DNA from: Bugulina stolonifera | Lineage: Eukaryota; Bryozoa; Gymnolaemata; Cheilostomatida; Bugulidae | Assembly (NCBI GenBank): GCA_935421135.1 | Contig: OW285188.1 | Span: 19,259,233-19,323,232, forward strand | DNA length: 64,000 bases | Direction: 5' to 3' | In this document: piece after piece, positions 26,977 through 38,800 of the stretch | Position numbering within the stretch: the first letter of the stretch is position 1 | How the letters are laid out: each line of letters opens with the position of its first letter | The notes under the pieces: generated by a model | What the model was told of the DNA's origin: nothing | What the model saw: only the letters and a program-made list of their open reading frames with translations | The model's database searches: none | Position numbers and translations under genes: made by a program

Positions 26977-27581
26977 TGTGCTTCAGATTCTGCAAGTTTG
27001 ATTAAACAACACTGACTAATGCGAATAATAAATATATATAATTAATATATAAGCTTTGCTGTAAGTATACAGTCTTGTCAAGGTGTGCTCCTAGGTATAT
27101 CTCTGAGCTCAACTGATGAGGTGTCAAAAACTTGACACCCCTGTTGCCACTGTGAGCATCCAACCACGCAAAATTGTATGCATAATCAGAGCATTCCACT
27201 AGAAATGGAGCTTCCTACATGATGGCGCTGAGCACAGGGTTGCCTACACTTTTTATATGATATTTCTTTTATATTTCATATCAACATACACCTTGCTCAC
27301 ATAAATTACAATATAAATATTACCTAAATATAAATATAATAATTATATTACGTTTTCAAGTAATGTTTTCCCATTTATTAGTAATTATACCAATAACTAT
27401 CAATTTATTAAAATCATTATAATCAATCTATTGCACTCTTTTATATAAACATCATTACATTAGTAATGATAATAATAATAATTAACTAATTAATAATTTT
27501 CATATTAATATTTGTACTATTTAGGCTATTAAACTTGTTATTAATTATTACAATTATTATTACTATACCAACAATATGAAT

Positions 27582-27750
27582 ATTAGATTATTAGGCACTG
27601 CCTACATATTATGATAAAGGCTGATCTGAGATGTGAGTGGCAAGACATGATCACCAATGTCTGTTCGAGACCTGGTACCTAAAGAAGAAGACATATGTTA
27701 ACGTTGTTATAATCATTATATGTTATGTAGGCAGTGCCTAATAATCTAAT
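27582..27750. mobile_element. Small inverted-repeat element, family 2
   Basis: Terminal inverted repeats of about 30 bases: ATTAGATTATTAGGCACTGC at the left and GCAGTGCCTAATAATCTAAT at the right. The interior of about 110 bases has no coding capacity. It abuts the family 1 element at 27762. Confidence 0.7.
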
Positions 27751-27761
27751 AGTATAGTCAG

Positions 27762-27897
27762 GCTTGCCAAGTTTGACTGATGAAAATCAGGGAGATCCCG
27801 CATTTGGGTGGGGGTGTCCATTTTGGGTGGGGTGGAATACCAAAATTTAAGTTGAAAATCAGAGAGTCTCCTGCGGAATCAGGAAGACTTGGTAAGC
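27762..27897. mobile_element. Small inverted-repeat element, family 1, copy 2
   Basis: Homologous over its full length to 18879-19009, with the same GCTTGCCAAGT and ACTTGGTAAGC ends. Confidence 0.7.
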
Positions 27898-28689
27898 TTG
27901 AGTATAGTAGATATAACAACTTTAATAATATTTATATTTGTATTAATACAACAATTTAATATATAATTATAATAATATAACATAATAATAATTAATAAAT
28001 TTAAAATGAAAAATTAAAATCAAATGTATTAGATTATATCGGATTATCCTTATATTAACTTATGATTACTATACTATTATGAAACTATTTATTATTATTA
28101 ATTATAATAATAATAATAATTATTATTATAACAATGCATTATGACTTTACTTCACTTCTACTAAATTATTACATTAAATTATCTAATATTTGTTGTTTTT
28201 AAGTATCAATATTGTATAATAATAATATAATAACAATTATTATTAATTAATTATAAAAATAATATTATATTTATATTAATATTAATATAATAATAATTAT
28301 TTTATTAATAATTATTATTAATTATAATTATCTTATAATTATCCATGGCCAAACTATAATAACAGCCATTGGATTATTGTAATATAATCAGTTGACAAGT
28401 GTATGAGCACGAGTCCTCAAATAATTCATAAATATGTAATAAAAACCTATGAATTGATTTTGCATGAAAATATAAATCTGTCCAAATTCTTGATTTAACA
28501 AAGCTGGCCTGTTTACCACAGGCTATTTCAAAATAGCTCTGCTATATATTTGTTAATATCAAAGGAAAACAATATATGACAGGACAAGTAGTGGATCTCA
28601 AGCTAAGGATAGGTTTTTAGCTAAAGCGTACGGCAGGTATACCGCCCTTGTGTCAATCGATGCCCGTGTTTGCCAGTCGTTCTACATAC

Positions 28690-28816
28690 TTCGATCGTTC
28701 GGTGCATAGAGTTATCTCCCCTAGAGCAAGAACTCCCGTAAATTTTGTGATGCCACTTTTCATTCCTGGCGGCCATGATGTGTTGGGGTAGTTACCGTTT
28801 GTTTACATTAGTTACC
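28690..28816 (-). promoter_or_regulatory. Promoter-like sequence, inverted copy A (faces TBCCD1)
   Basis: On the minus strand this reads a 22-base block (28795-28816) identical to 31625-31646. It then has CATCATGGCCGCC at about 28767-28779, a TGGCATCA block and a GAGTTC-TGCTCTA-GGG block, all in the same order as copy B. The ATGGCCGCC resembles a YY1-type start-site element and opens a 51-codon frame (28621-28776) starting MAARNEKWHH. It points toward TBCCD1, whose ATG lies 1.7 kb further on. Confidence 0.35.
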
Positions 28817-30828
28817 TACGCGCTGCTATGCTTAGTTAGTCATTTAGTTAGTAGTCCAAATTTGTTTTTGCTACCAATTATCTAAAATTTTTTGTTGCAC
28901 ACATATTTTCCAATTATTTCAGACCAACATAATTATTATATTTTTCATATTTTGTAACTTTGATAGTAACTGCATGGTAATTGCAAATATTGTACATTAG
29001 TATATTAGTACGTCACAAAATTATTATTACACAGCTCCTAGTTCTAGTTATTTTGGCTTTCAGTAGGCAAGATTACTTTACTTAACAGCTGTAGCATTAA
29101 GTAACACTTTTACCTCAAATTAGAATACAGCTAAAGCTACTGTAGTTGTTAATTGTCCTACGTCCTATGGATTATCCTGGTAGGTATCACATGATTGATA
29201 GAGTATAAATACTAATAGGTGTATTTCTATATGTAGAACAGATTTGCAGAAGTTGCATATTACAAATAAAAACATTTATGTAGACAGACAAAACCAATTC
29301 ATAACATGGAGTATGAAGGCCAATATTTTGACCAAATCTATTTTAAATATTTACTGAATAAAAATAGCATAAGAACTCTTATTCAATATTTAGAAGTCAC
29401 TCCTTGCCATTCTTAGGAATAAGATCAGCTAGCTCTTCAAAATTCACAGCATCAGCACAGATCAATATTCTGTCTAGTAGACCTATATTAGGAAATTGAT
29501 ACCAGATAAATAAATGCTTCACGCTTACCACACATGAAACATGTTCAATGCCTACTGTCCTACCATAACAGTACAGCTATTAGTAGTTACATGATTCTTG
29601 CCAAATTGGCATCACATTATATCAGAGTAAAATAAAGTACGATTTCGATAAGACATATATGTTGATATAGTTGATCACCCTGGATGTTACCTATGAATTA
29701 AATCCATAACAGCTCTATAATAGACGACAGAAATCTACCAAGTACATTCTCACACATATATATACAAAACAACAAGCCTTAATTAAATCAAGCATCTCAT
29801 TTTAACCTTGAAACCCATTTCTAATTGGAAAGCAGTTGTTACAGTTTGTGTGCACGAGTCCCAGGAAAAGAGTTCATAATCATAACCTACTTGATGGGTA
29901 TGATGGATGAGCACCACACATAGAGTTGTGGCAATGTGCATCGTGGTATCCAGATTTCACTTTAATCTCCAACCTATTGATAAAAAAATCAATGCTACAA
30001 CTCAACCTGCACCTATTCTATTGCAGGTAGAAAGGCTAGGAAAGTTGTGGTTAAACAAACTGTTACTAAGAAATTAAATAAATGACGTAGGCCTATAAAC
30101 TTGCATAAGACTATTCAATGTTCTACATTATAATGTTTAATGACTAATTAACAGCCCTAATAAATTTAGATTTTTCCTTCCATATCATCTTTCCTTTCAG
30201 TTATAGTTTAGCTTGAAACCATTCTAAGATTATGCTAAGCTGGTGTAGATTTTTGATTATAATGTATTTAGGCTATTAACTGCGCTATGCAATTAGATAC
30301 TACAAAGCCTCGGAATCAAACTATAGACAGGAATGGACAAAGAAAAGTTCACATCTGCGAAACAAAGTCATAGTTTATAGATTTCTTAAATAAATTTCCT
30401 AGCAATATAAAGTTAGCCAATACTAACATTCAAAGTAATGCTGATAGGCCTATAGCACAATTACAATAATTATAATCATAATAGGCCTATTACACTTATT
30501 ATCACAAAAAAATTAATTTACAATCACAAATATTAATATTATAAAATAATTATATAAATATAATCAATTCAATGATAAACATGTTCATGTTGATTAATAG
30601 TCTATGGAAATCACCTGAATTAATAAAATAATAGTTAGTAGGTATAGTCACTGATCTGATGAGTGAGTGTTTTTGATCTGTGACTATTGTAATAAATTGC
30701 TAGTGAGTTGCGATCACAACTTCACCTGATAGTATTACTATATTTACTACGTAGTAGTAGCCTATTACCATTACTATAGGTAGGTACAGCAGTGACAGTG
30801 GAGTGAGCAAAGTTAATTTAACTCAGCC

Positions 30829-30829
<1 letters not shown>

Positions 30830-30865
<36 letters not shown>
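30830..30865. repeat. TCAA tetranucleotide microsatellite
   Basis: About nine perfect TCAA units. Confidence 0.95.
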
Positions 30866-30867
<2 letters not shown>

Positions 30868-31624
30868 CAGTACCGAGAGATTCCACTATAACTAGATAAA
30901 TGAATGTGCTTATTAATTTTAAACAATGATACTTGCTATAACTTCTGGGCTAATTAAAATTATTATACTATTTATTATGGAATAAATTTTTAATTTTACA
31001 ACAACAATATTTCTACAATAATAATAGAATAAATAACTACTAATAAATAAGAATTGAATTTATTTCATTGTCTTTCCAGTTCCAACTCACAGCAACCGTA
31101 CTGTATTCCTACTAACCACACTGTTAGTCCAGAGAAACCCAAAGTATACTCTTGCAATTACATCAATGTTAACTATATGAGATTGTATAACTGTTGTTCC
31201 AGGAATGCCATTAGTACAACTAGCTCCATGCTCATTTCTTGAAATAGACAGAATTGTCCGCGTGCTATTGAAAGTCCTTTATGGGTAGATAATTCTGTAC
31301 AATAAGCCTATCATGTTAGCGATTAGAGATTTTAATACCCAATAACATGCGGTTTTATTTTGGTTAACCAATCAACGCATTCACAGATTTTCTACTGATA
31401 TACGCTGCCGCGCTAGTCGGTTACTAGTATTATTTGGTCGAGTAAACATTCATTCTTATTTCTCTGTAAAGTCCTATTTTACAAAGAGATTTTTAAAATC
31501 ACTATTATTGTGAAAAAGCAGAGATGTTACTAAACAGTTTAGACATAAATTGAAAACATTTTACACAAATAGTATCTGTAAATAACAGCGTTGAAAAGTT
31601 TTATGTTTTATATATAATTGTAAT

Positions 31625-31770
31625 GGTAACTAATGTAAACAAACGGACGAAATCCCCATCGCATCATGGCCGCCCGTGGGGAAAACTGGCATCAAGTGAC
31701 CAATCGGCGTTTAATAGCGGAAAATTTTTGAGTTCCTGCTCTATGGGGTGTTACCTCTATGGTTCGGTGC
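31625..31770 (+). promoter_or_regulatory. Promoter-like sequence, inverted copy B (faces HERC1)
   Basis: Plus-strand partner of copy A, with the same block order and about 25 extra bases in the middle. Its ATGGCCGCC (31666) opens a 21-codon frame starting MAARGENWHQ, so MAAR-x-E-x-W-H is shared with copy A. It lies about 1.05 kb before the HERC1 start codon and faces it, so it is a reasonable candidate for the HERC1 promoter and first untranslated exon. Confidence 0.35.
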
Positions 31771-32718
31771 ATTTACGGGTAAACTACTACCTCTATGACT
31801 ACTACATCATGATGAATATAGAAGGGTAACGATAATTGGTTGATGGGGGCGTATTTCTACTAGCGAGTAACAAAACATGCAATCTATCTGCAGGGGCGAG
31901 TTGTAAAAGTACGAGTTAGCGACTACATCTGTTGATGTTCAAGAGCACCGAATGACTGAGATTTTGAACATGTTACAATATAAGACGTGATGCAGATGCT
32001 CAGGAGCCAATATTCTCCAATTTAAATAGACAGGAATGTTTACAACGATAAATCTACTTTTCTGGCAAGGTATACATTATGATTATTCGCTCTATGCGGC
32101 CTTACTCCACTACTTGTTGCCCTTGCCATCGAATCTTTCCACCAGTCACTCCCAATGTCGCGTGAGAGTCTGTTCAGATTTTCATTTTTCATGCTGTTTG
32201 TTCAATGTGCAATACATTGCATATCCAACCAGGCAAGTTCCAGCTACTTGCTGGCTTATTTGTATCCGTTCCCCTCGTAGCTTTGGTTTGTTAAAATAAA
32301 AATTTTGTTGGGTTGTTTTGTGTGGATTGTAATTCTGATGTGCTACATCTCCAGCATCGCATGGAAGTTGATAAGCCTATTCAAGCTGTTAGTAAGTTTG
32401 TAATTGTTGTTGATCTACCATTTTTAACTATAATACTATTAGCTATTGTCATAGTTTGGTGTGGCACTCATCCAGTCAATATCTTGGCTGTCTATGCCAA
32501 ATGTCCCCTCTGTGCAAACGATATCACTCAAAGTGCATATAACTCTCGTCTGTCATGCTTGGTAAGGCCTTTTCAACAGCAGACGGCTAGCTTGCAATGG
32601 TGATCAATAGTTGATAGTTTTTGACTGGTTTTTTAGTTCACAAAACAGGTTTTTAATTACTCGTATTGATATGATTACGGGGATGAAGCTAGGCTACTTT
32701 TGTAATTTGAATTTACAG

Positions 32719-35700
32719 GAGTCTAATTAACGATGAGTTCTATAAAGCTCAAGTTTCAAGATAGTTTCAACAACTTTTGGATCGATGATTCACACATAGT
32801 GGCACTATGTAGCAGTGGAGAGGTGGGCAAGTTGTATCGAAAACTGCTGAGAGAGAAGGAAGTAATTTCTCTTCCAGATGCCGTAAGTTTTGCGGTCCTT
32901 AACTGACTGTGACAGTAAGTGATAGATTATAAGCAAGTGTCTTTGTCTGTCCTATGTTGGATATACATGTACTTAGGCCCTACTTATTCTATGATGCAAG
33001 CCAATAGAGTGCTCAGAATAGTCCTATGCCTAGACTATACTTAGAGAATGTACATTGTAGGTCTGTAAGCCCATTTAGTTTACCATGGTAGAGGGTGATG
33101 CTTTTGATTACCATATAGGTTGTGCATATGGTATGCTATTCTCATCCTGAGACATGTAGTCGTTCAGTTTTGTTATTGTCACACTGTGCTCTGTGCTATA
33201 TAGGCTGTTAATATTCGTGGTCCGTTAACGCCGGAGTTTGAAGATGGACACGTGTCTCGGGACGACCAGGAAACTTTTCTTAATGAACTTCAAGCTAATC
33301 AACTCTCTTTAGTAAGGTAAAGGTTGAAAACATTTATTGTAGGCATGTTCATGCCAAAGATTGTCTTAAGTTAAGCAGACAGTCACCATGCACTTCACAC
33401 GTAATACTGTTCAATATATATACTCGTAGACTGATGTATAAACTATAGTAATTATTGTAGAATGCAGGGTAGTATACTGCAGTAGTTTATATGAATGTAT
33501 TAGTTTATTTCCTAATCCCTCCAACACTACCACTATACATCACACACCCCTGGTTTAACTGTACTTATGTTTACAGATTGTTTGATTGGATAATGACTTG
33601 TTTACAGGGCTGTCTGCAGTGAATCCACATTTGGATCTATTCTCGAGAAGAGATTAATTATTCTACACCGAATATTTACAGCGTTATCAACACGGTACCA
33701 TGTCCCACACCCTACACAGGTTAGTTATAGATTTAGGAGATTTTACAGGATCTACATGTAGATGTTCTTGTAGGTCATAAATGATCTTTTCATAACGTGC
33801 TCGTCTTGTACATGTACATGTGTTTAAATGTGGGCCTATTACATGCCAATAGTATTTATGCAATTTATTTTAAAGGCGGCTTCAGCGGATTTCAGCAATG
33901 ATGAGGAGAATGAACTGACTTCAGATAAGAGTATGAAACCAGCAAATAGTAGTAAAGCATTAATAGAAATCGCAGTTAAAACTGGAATCCAACTAGTCTT
34001 CACATTGCTATTACAAAACTGGGATATGCACAGGTCTGTTATATCTACTAAATATACATATACATGATTATTGTATAGTTCCTGCTATACTGCATAATCT
34101 GTTATTATATACTAGGTGTACATGTATAGTTCCTGTTATACTGTAATCTATGGGCCAACAGTCAATGCTTTAATATGAATGTTCTTTTGTTGTACCTGCT
34201 GACCTGCTATAACATATAAATGTACATGTAGAGTGGGGTGTCTGCATTGCTGTAATAGGCGGAATATTAATTTATGTTAATTCTAGTGATCACAGTTGTT
34301 TTTGTTTCATTTCACATGTGTGGTTTGTCGTCCTGGTGCCATGGGGACAACATGGAGACATTTGTGAAATATGTACATTAGGCTACAGTAAGCCATGGCC
34401 TGTACCATAGTTGTGTTGTTGATTACAGGGCCAGTCAGACTACTGGTGTTATGTTGTCCAATGAGGTGCTGAGGACTGCACTGCATACTCTAAGGTCACT
34501 ACCAGCCACATCTCTCGCTGGTTTACAGAAGCTAGATAGTCTCAGTTCAGAGTCCCTCCAACAGGTAAACACAAAATCGTATTTCTGCCTTGATTTAGTA
34601 ATATTGCTGAATATATTTACGTAATACATAATATCGTGCATGTACATAATTATATTAAAATGTATGTATACAGTACTTGTCATGTACCTATCAGTCTAGA
34701 TATTGTAGAAACACTTGAACCTGTTTGCAGATGTTTACCACCACTCATATGCTATCAACCCAAGCATACTGATATACAGTACAACTAGTCGAATGGTTTT
34801 ACTAGTAATATTGCTGTACAATACATGTATATATCCATCATAATATAGAGACGTGATGAATATAGGCCTATACATACATACATTGCATGTGCACACACAG
34901 TTATATTATATGTACATACCGCTAGGTATGTCAGTTTCTGGGGGAAGTGACTATGCCATCATGTTCTGCTGATGATGAAGGTAAACAGCTGGCTTCACAA
35001 GTACTGTTGGCTCTTTCCTGTCAGCGTGGATATCTCCGGTATGTTCACCCTCTGTCTATATGCTCTATAATAGTATCAACAGCAACACTAGATTGTGGAA
35101 CTATTGAATACAATACAATAATATACGTTCAAATGATATTGTACTGAACTTATACAATGTACTGGAATAGATTTCTAATAAAATATGATTACTCTTCAGG
35201 TATTTACTGAGCTGGGTGAAGCAGTCACTATTATCAGCATCTGCATGCAAGGCTGCCAATGTCAAGGTCATAATGCTGCCTCAGAAAATTATTGCTGACA
35301 CCATCTCTATGCTGAGGAATGCAATGGTAAATGAACTGTAAATTTCCTAGACCATCTACGGGTCTGATGTGGTATATAGTGTGTATATGCATAATTATGA
35401 TAGTTACATTCATTGCATGAATTATGTGTAGAAGTTGTCTTCTCTCCCTTGGTGACTATCGCAGTGCTAATAAGGCTTCATGAGAATTGGCAACACTTTT
35501 TATAATAGATATACATATTTATTTTATATACATGTAGCTTTAAACATACCCGTATGCGGACCTAAAATATGGTAATACAGGTACTATAAAATACTAACAT
35601 GTACTTGTACATGTAAGGTAAATAAATGGCATATATACATGTAATATTATATTGAGTATGGAGCAGGCATGTACATAACTATACTATCTTTGTGATGTGC

Positions 35701-35857
35701 TATTACATAGACATATAGTGTATATACGCGTGTTACATTGCAGAATGTACCAACGTCATGTGACGGTATAAAGGAATGTGAGGATCTGGTACCTCTAGAT
35801 AAAGCAGCAACAACTCTCCTATCAGAACTGTGTTCCCTGGGAACTATATGCTCTCAG
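32719..35857 (+). CDS. HERC1: HERC1 exons 1-8: N-terminal helical region
   Basis: Exons: 32719-32882 (coding from 32733), 33204-33316, 33608-33719, 33876-34033, 34429-34564, 34926-35038, 35200-35326 and 35744-35857. They encode about 341 residues. The start [17 protein letters not shown] corresponds to VKLKWLEHLNSSWITEDS of human HERC1. [18 protein letters not shown] corresponds to ALIEMGVRTGLSLLFALL, and [20 protein letters not shown] to LASELLLGLAAQRGSLRYLL. All junction phases agree (0,2,0,2,0,2,0,0). The donor after exon 8 (GTCTAG) is weak. The region is helical and precedes the first propeller; no catalytic motif is expected here. Confidence 0.9.
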
Positions 35858-38800
35858 GTCTAGTAGCCTACCTTTACCTACTTATACAGTATACTTTGCG
35901 TAACTGTTATTATAATCTAAGGTGTGAAGTTTTATGGCAAATATTATCAATATATTTGTTGTCAGATATCTTTGTACCCAATATACATACAGTGTGTCAT
36001 TTTAGTGTTTATCACCTCATCAGAGCACACGTTGGTAATGCTGTATATTTATAGCAGAATGGGCTTGAAAGGTATGTACTATGTGCCAAAGACAGCTAGA
36101 ATTGGTAATGGTAATGGTATTTTTACATCAATGAGATTGAATATTTGAAGATTAATAACTTGTGTTTAATTGGTTTGTTGCAGTGTCCAGTGAGTAATTC
36201 TGATTGGCCAGAGAATGGTACTGGGGTCTACTCATGGGGCAGTAACTCCAGTGGACAGATTGCCAGGAGCCCTATGGAGAAGTACCTGGAGCCTGTTGCT
36301 CTAGCTCAGTTCAGTGGGAAAGTAGAACAGGTCGGTTGATGGCCGGCTGTATACGGGGCTAGCTGTTGACCAACATGTTTACTTTGTTAGTGGTAGATAG
36401 GCAATACTTTTATATTGATTTAAACATACTGATGGAGCACATTTAAACTAATCTTCAATTTAATTAGGATTTTTGATAGTAAATTTCTGTGTTAATATTA
36501 CAGTGTGAGGCGGGACAATACTGCACCTTCTTCGTACTGACTGGAGGGCAGCTGTACGCCATGGGTAGAGGGAGCTATGGTAGGCTAGGGTTAGGCGATT
36601 CCACCAATCACAGTGTTCCTCAGAGAGTACGATTTGGTGTCGATTCTGACGAAACCAAAATAAGGATGGTAATTAACATGCATTTTCCATGTTATGTGCT
36701 GTGACTACTATTACTTGTGTTCCCTGTCATACACATAATAGAGTTATATTATATCGTAGTATACCCTAGTATAATATGTACAGGCTTATGTCTCATTGGT
36801 ATATGCATATAATTGCTGATGTCATCACATATCCACATATCTGTATAATGTACATGTAGGTGTCACCACATATCTATATATCTGTATGATACAGGTGTCA
36901 TCATCTAAAGGGTCAGATGGGCACACCTTAGCTATCACGCATACAGGTGAACTATACTCATGGGGAGATGGAGACTATGGTAAACTAGGTCATGGTAACA
37001 GCTCCGTGCAGAAAGTACCTAAACGTGTCCTTGGTTACTTGGCCGATAAGGTACAACATATATATTTTATACACTAAAGTAGTTACTATGTTACACGCCT
37101 CCATAAATGGATGAGAACAGAGACTGATATATACTTGCTGTATCAATAGACTAAATCTTTTAACAGATGAGGTTTCAAATCACTACTTAAATGTGTTATC
37201 CACCTCAAAAGAAGAAGTTATGCTCAGGGTTACTGTAGGTTAAAAATACGATGAAGGGAATTTATATCCGATTAATGTGAGATTACTTGAGTTGTCTTCT
37301 CAACAAATTATGGTTTGTCCACAATGAAAGACAACTCCAAAACCTTGCATTATATGTGTTGTTTTAGTAAGAAGACAACTCCGCACAACTATAAAATACC
37401 TCCTGCTTTTAGGATATCAGTATTACATTTATTGTCTGTCATAGTGAAAGTTACAATGCATATTTACAACATGTAGTTGTAAGGTACTTATTTACACACA
37501 GTTCCCTAAGCAGAATCCAAGTGATACACTGTAATATATAATTGTTCCGCACTCAGACGTATTACGTATTTTCTGTGTAATACTGTGTTGTTGTTAACTG
37601 ATATTTCTTATATCCATGTTCAACATAAACATGATGGACACAGCTTAGTGTAAGTATTGATATAGATGTTACATAGTAGCTCATAATATTCACACAGGTG
37701 GTTAAGTACATATCAGCAGGCCACAGGCACAGTGCAGCCATAACAGATAAAGGAGAGCTGTACACATGGGGAGAGGGAGACTATGGGAGACTCGGGCTAG
37801 GCGACAATCACAGCAGGTATGTCGGTATATTTATATATACATAGTACATAAGTCAGCTAGTGTTTATACCTACCAACTCTACATGTGTTCATACCTGCCA
37901 ACTCTACATGTGTTCATACCTGCCAACTCTACATGTGTTCATACCTGCCAACTCTACATGTGTTCATACCTGCCAACTCTACATGTGTTCATACCTGCCA
38001 ACTCTACATGTGTTCATACCTGCCAACTCTACTAGTGTTCATACCTGCCAACTCTACTTGTGTTCATACCTGCCAACTCTACTAGTGTTCATACCTGCCA
38101 ACCCTTTTGTACTAAATAGTACAAGTTGATGTTTAGTGTAATGTGATATTTGTTGCTACATGTAGGTAGGCCTAGATAATATTGTATTAATTATTTTCTT
38201 GTTTTTTATTGGTTTGTTCCATTAATACTCGTATATACTAAATATTTAGTATATTATGTTAGTAGTCTATATTCTAGGCAGTATATTGCTGTCAGTATAT
38301 TACTGTCAGTATATTACTGTCAGTATATATTACTGTCAGTATATTACTGTCAGATTATTACTGTCAGTATATTACTGTCAGTATATATCTAACTATTGGC
38401 TTATAGGAACCTGCCTTGCCTTGTTAAAGATGTACACAATGTAGGACAAGTAGCCTGTGGCTCGGCTCACACCCTTCTTCTTTCTAAAGATGGTACAACT
38501 GTGTGGTCCTTTGGGGATGGCAGTCACGGTAGGTGGAACCATATGCTATAGCATTATTGTTAATTTGGTCTCAGTAAATTTACCACAAACCTTACATTCA
38601 ACTGAATGAGTGATATTTTAAAGCCGAAAATATTGAATTGGACAAACGACATGTGAACTTTTTTAGTACCTGATGCTTATATTTAAATCTGCTACCATAT
38701 GCAAGTACTCTACCATTATATAGGTGAAGACAATGTTTGCATAAGTTACTGCACCGTTGTCAGTGTGTACCTTCTCTATATAGGTAAACTAGGTCATGGA

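Larger units (their letters stand above)
27300..28340. repeat. AT-rich low-complexity block
   Basis: Almost entirely A and T, in TAATAATTAT-like runs, apart from the two inverted-repeat elements inserted at 27582-27897. No open frames or genes are seen. Confidence 0.8.
26977..32718. other. Divergent intergenic region between TBCCD1 and HERC1
   Basis: No protein-coding gene is evident. Positions 27300-28340 are an extreme A+T block of TAATAATTAT-type sequence interrupted by two small inverted-repeat elements. Positions 28690-28816 and 31625-31770 are inverted copies of a GC-richer promoter-like sequence. A TCAA tetranucleotide array lies at 30830-30865. Both flanking genes have an acceptor just before the ATG exon, so their 5' UTR exons and promoters should be in this interval. 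An ATGGCGC motif near 27222 (reading toward HERC1) is another promoter candidate. Confidence 0.55.

Noticed and set aside
32036..32603. Two plus-strand open frames (87 and 96 residues) just upstream of HERC1
   Set aside because: No family resemblance and no splice path to the HERC1 start exon, which has an in-frame stop before its ATG; probably 5' UTR or intron.
37860..38104. CRISPR-like regular repeat
   Set aside because: Units are head to tail without spacers, in an animal intron; it is a minisatellite.
37766..38129. Three overlapping 66-89 residue open frames rich in [13 protein letters not shown]
   Set aside because: They are the three readings of the 25-bp minisatellite in HERC1 intron 12, not genes.
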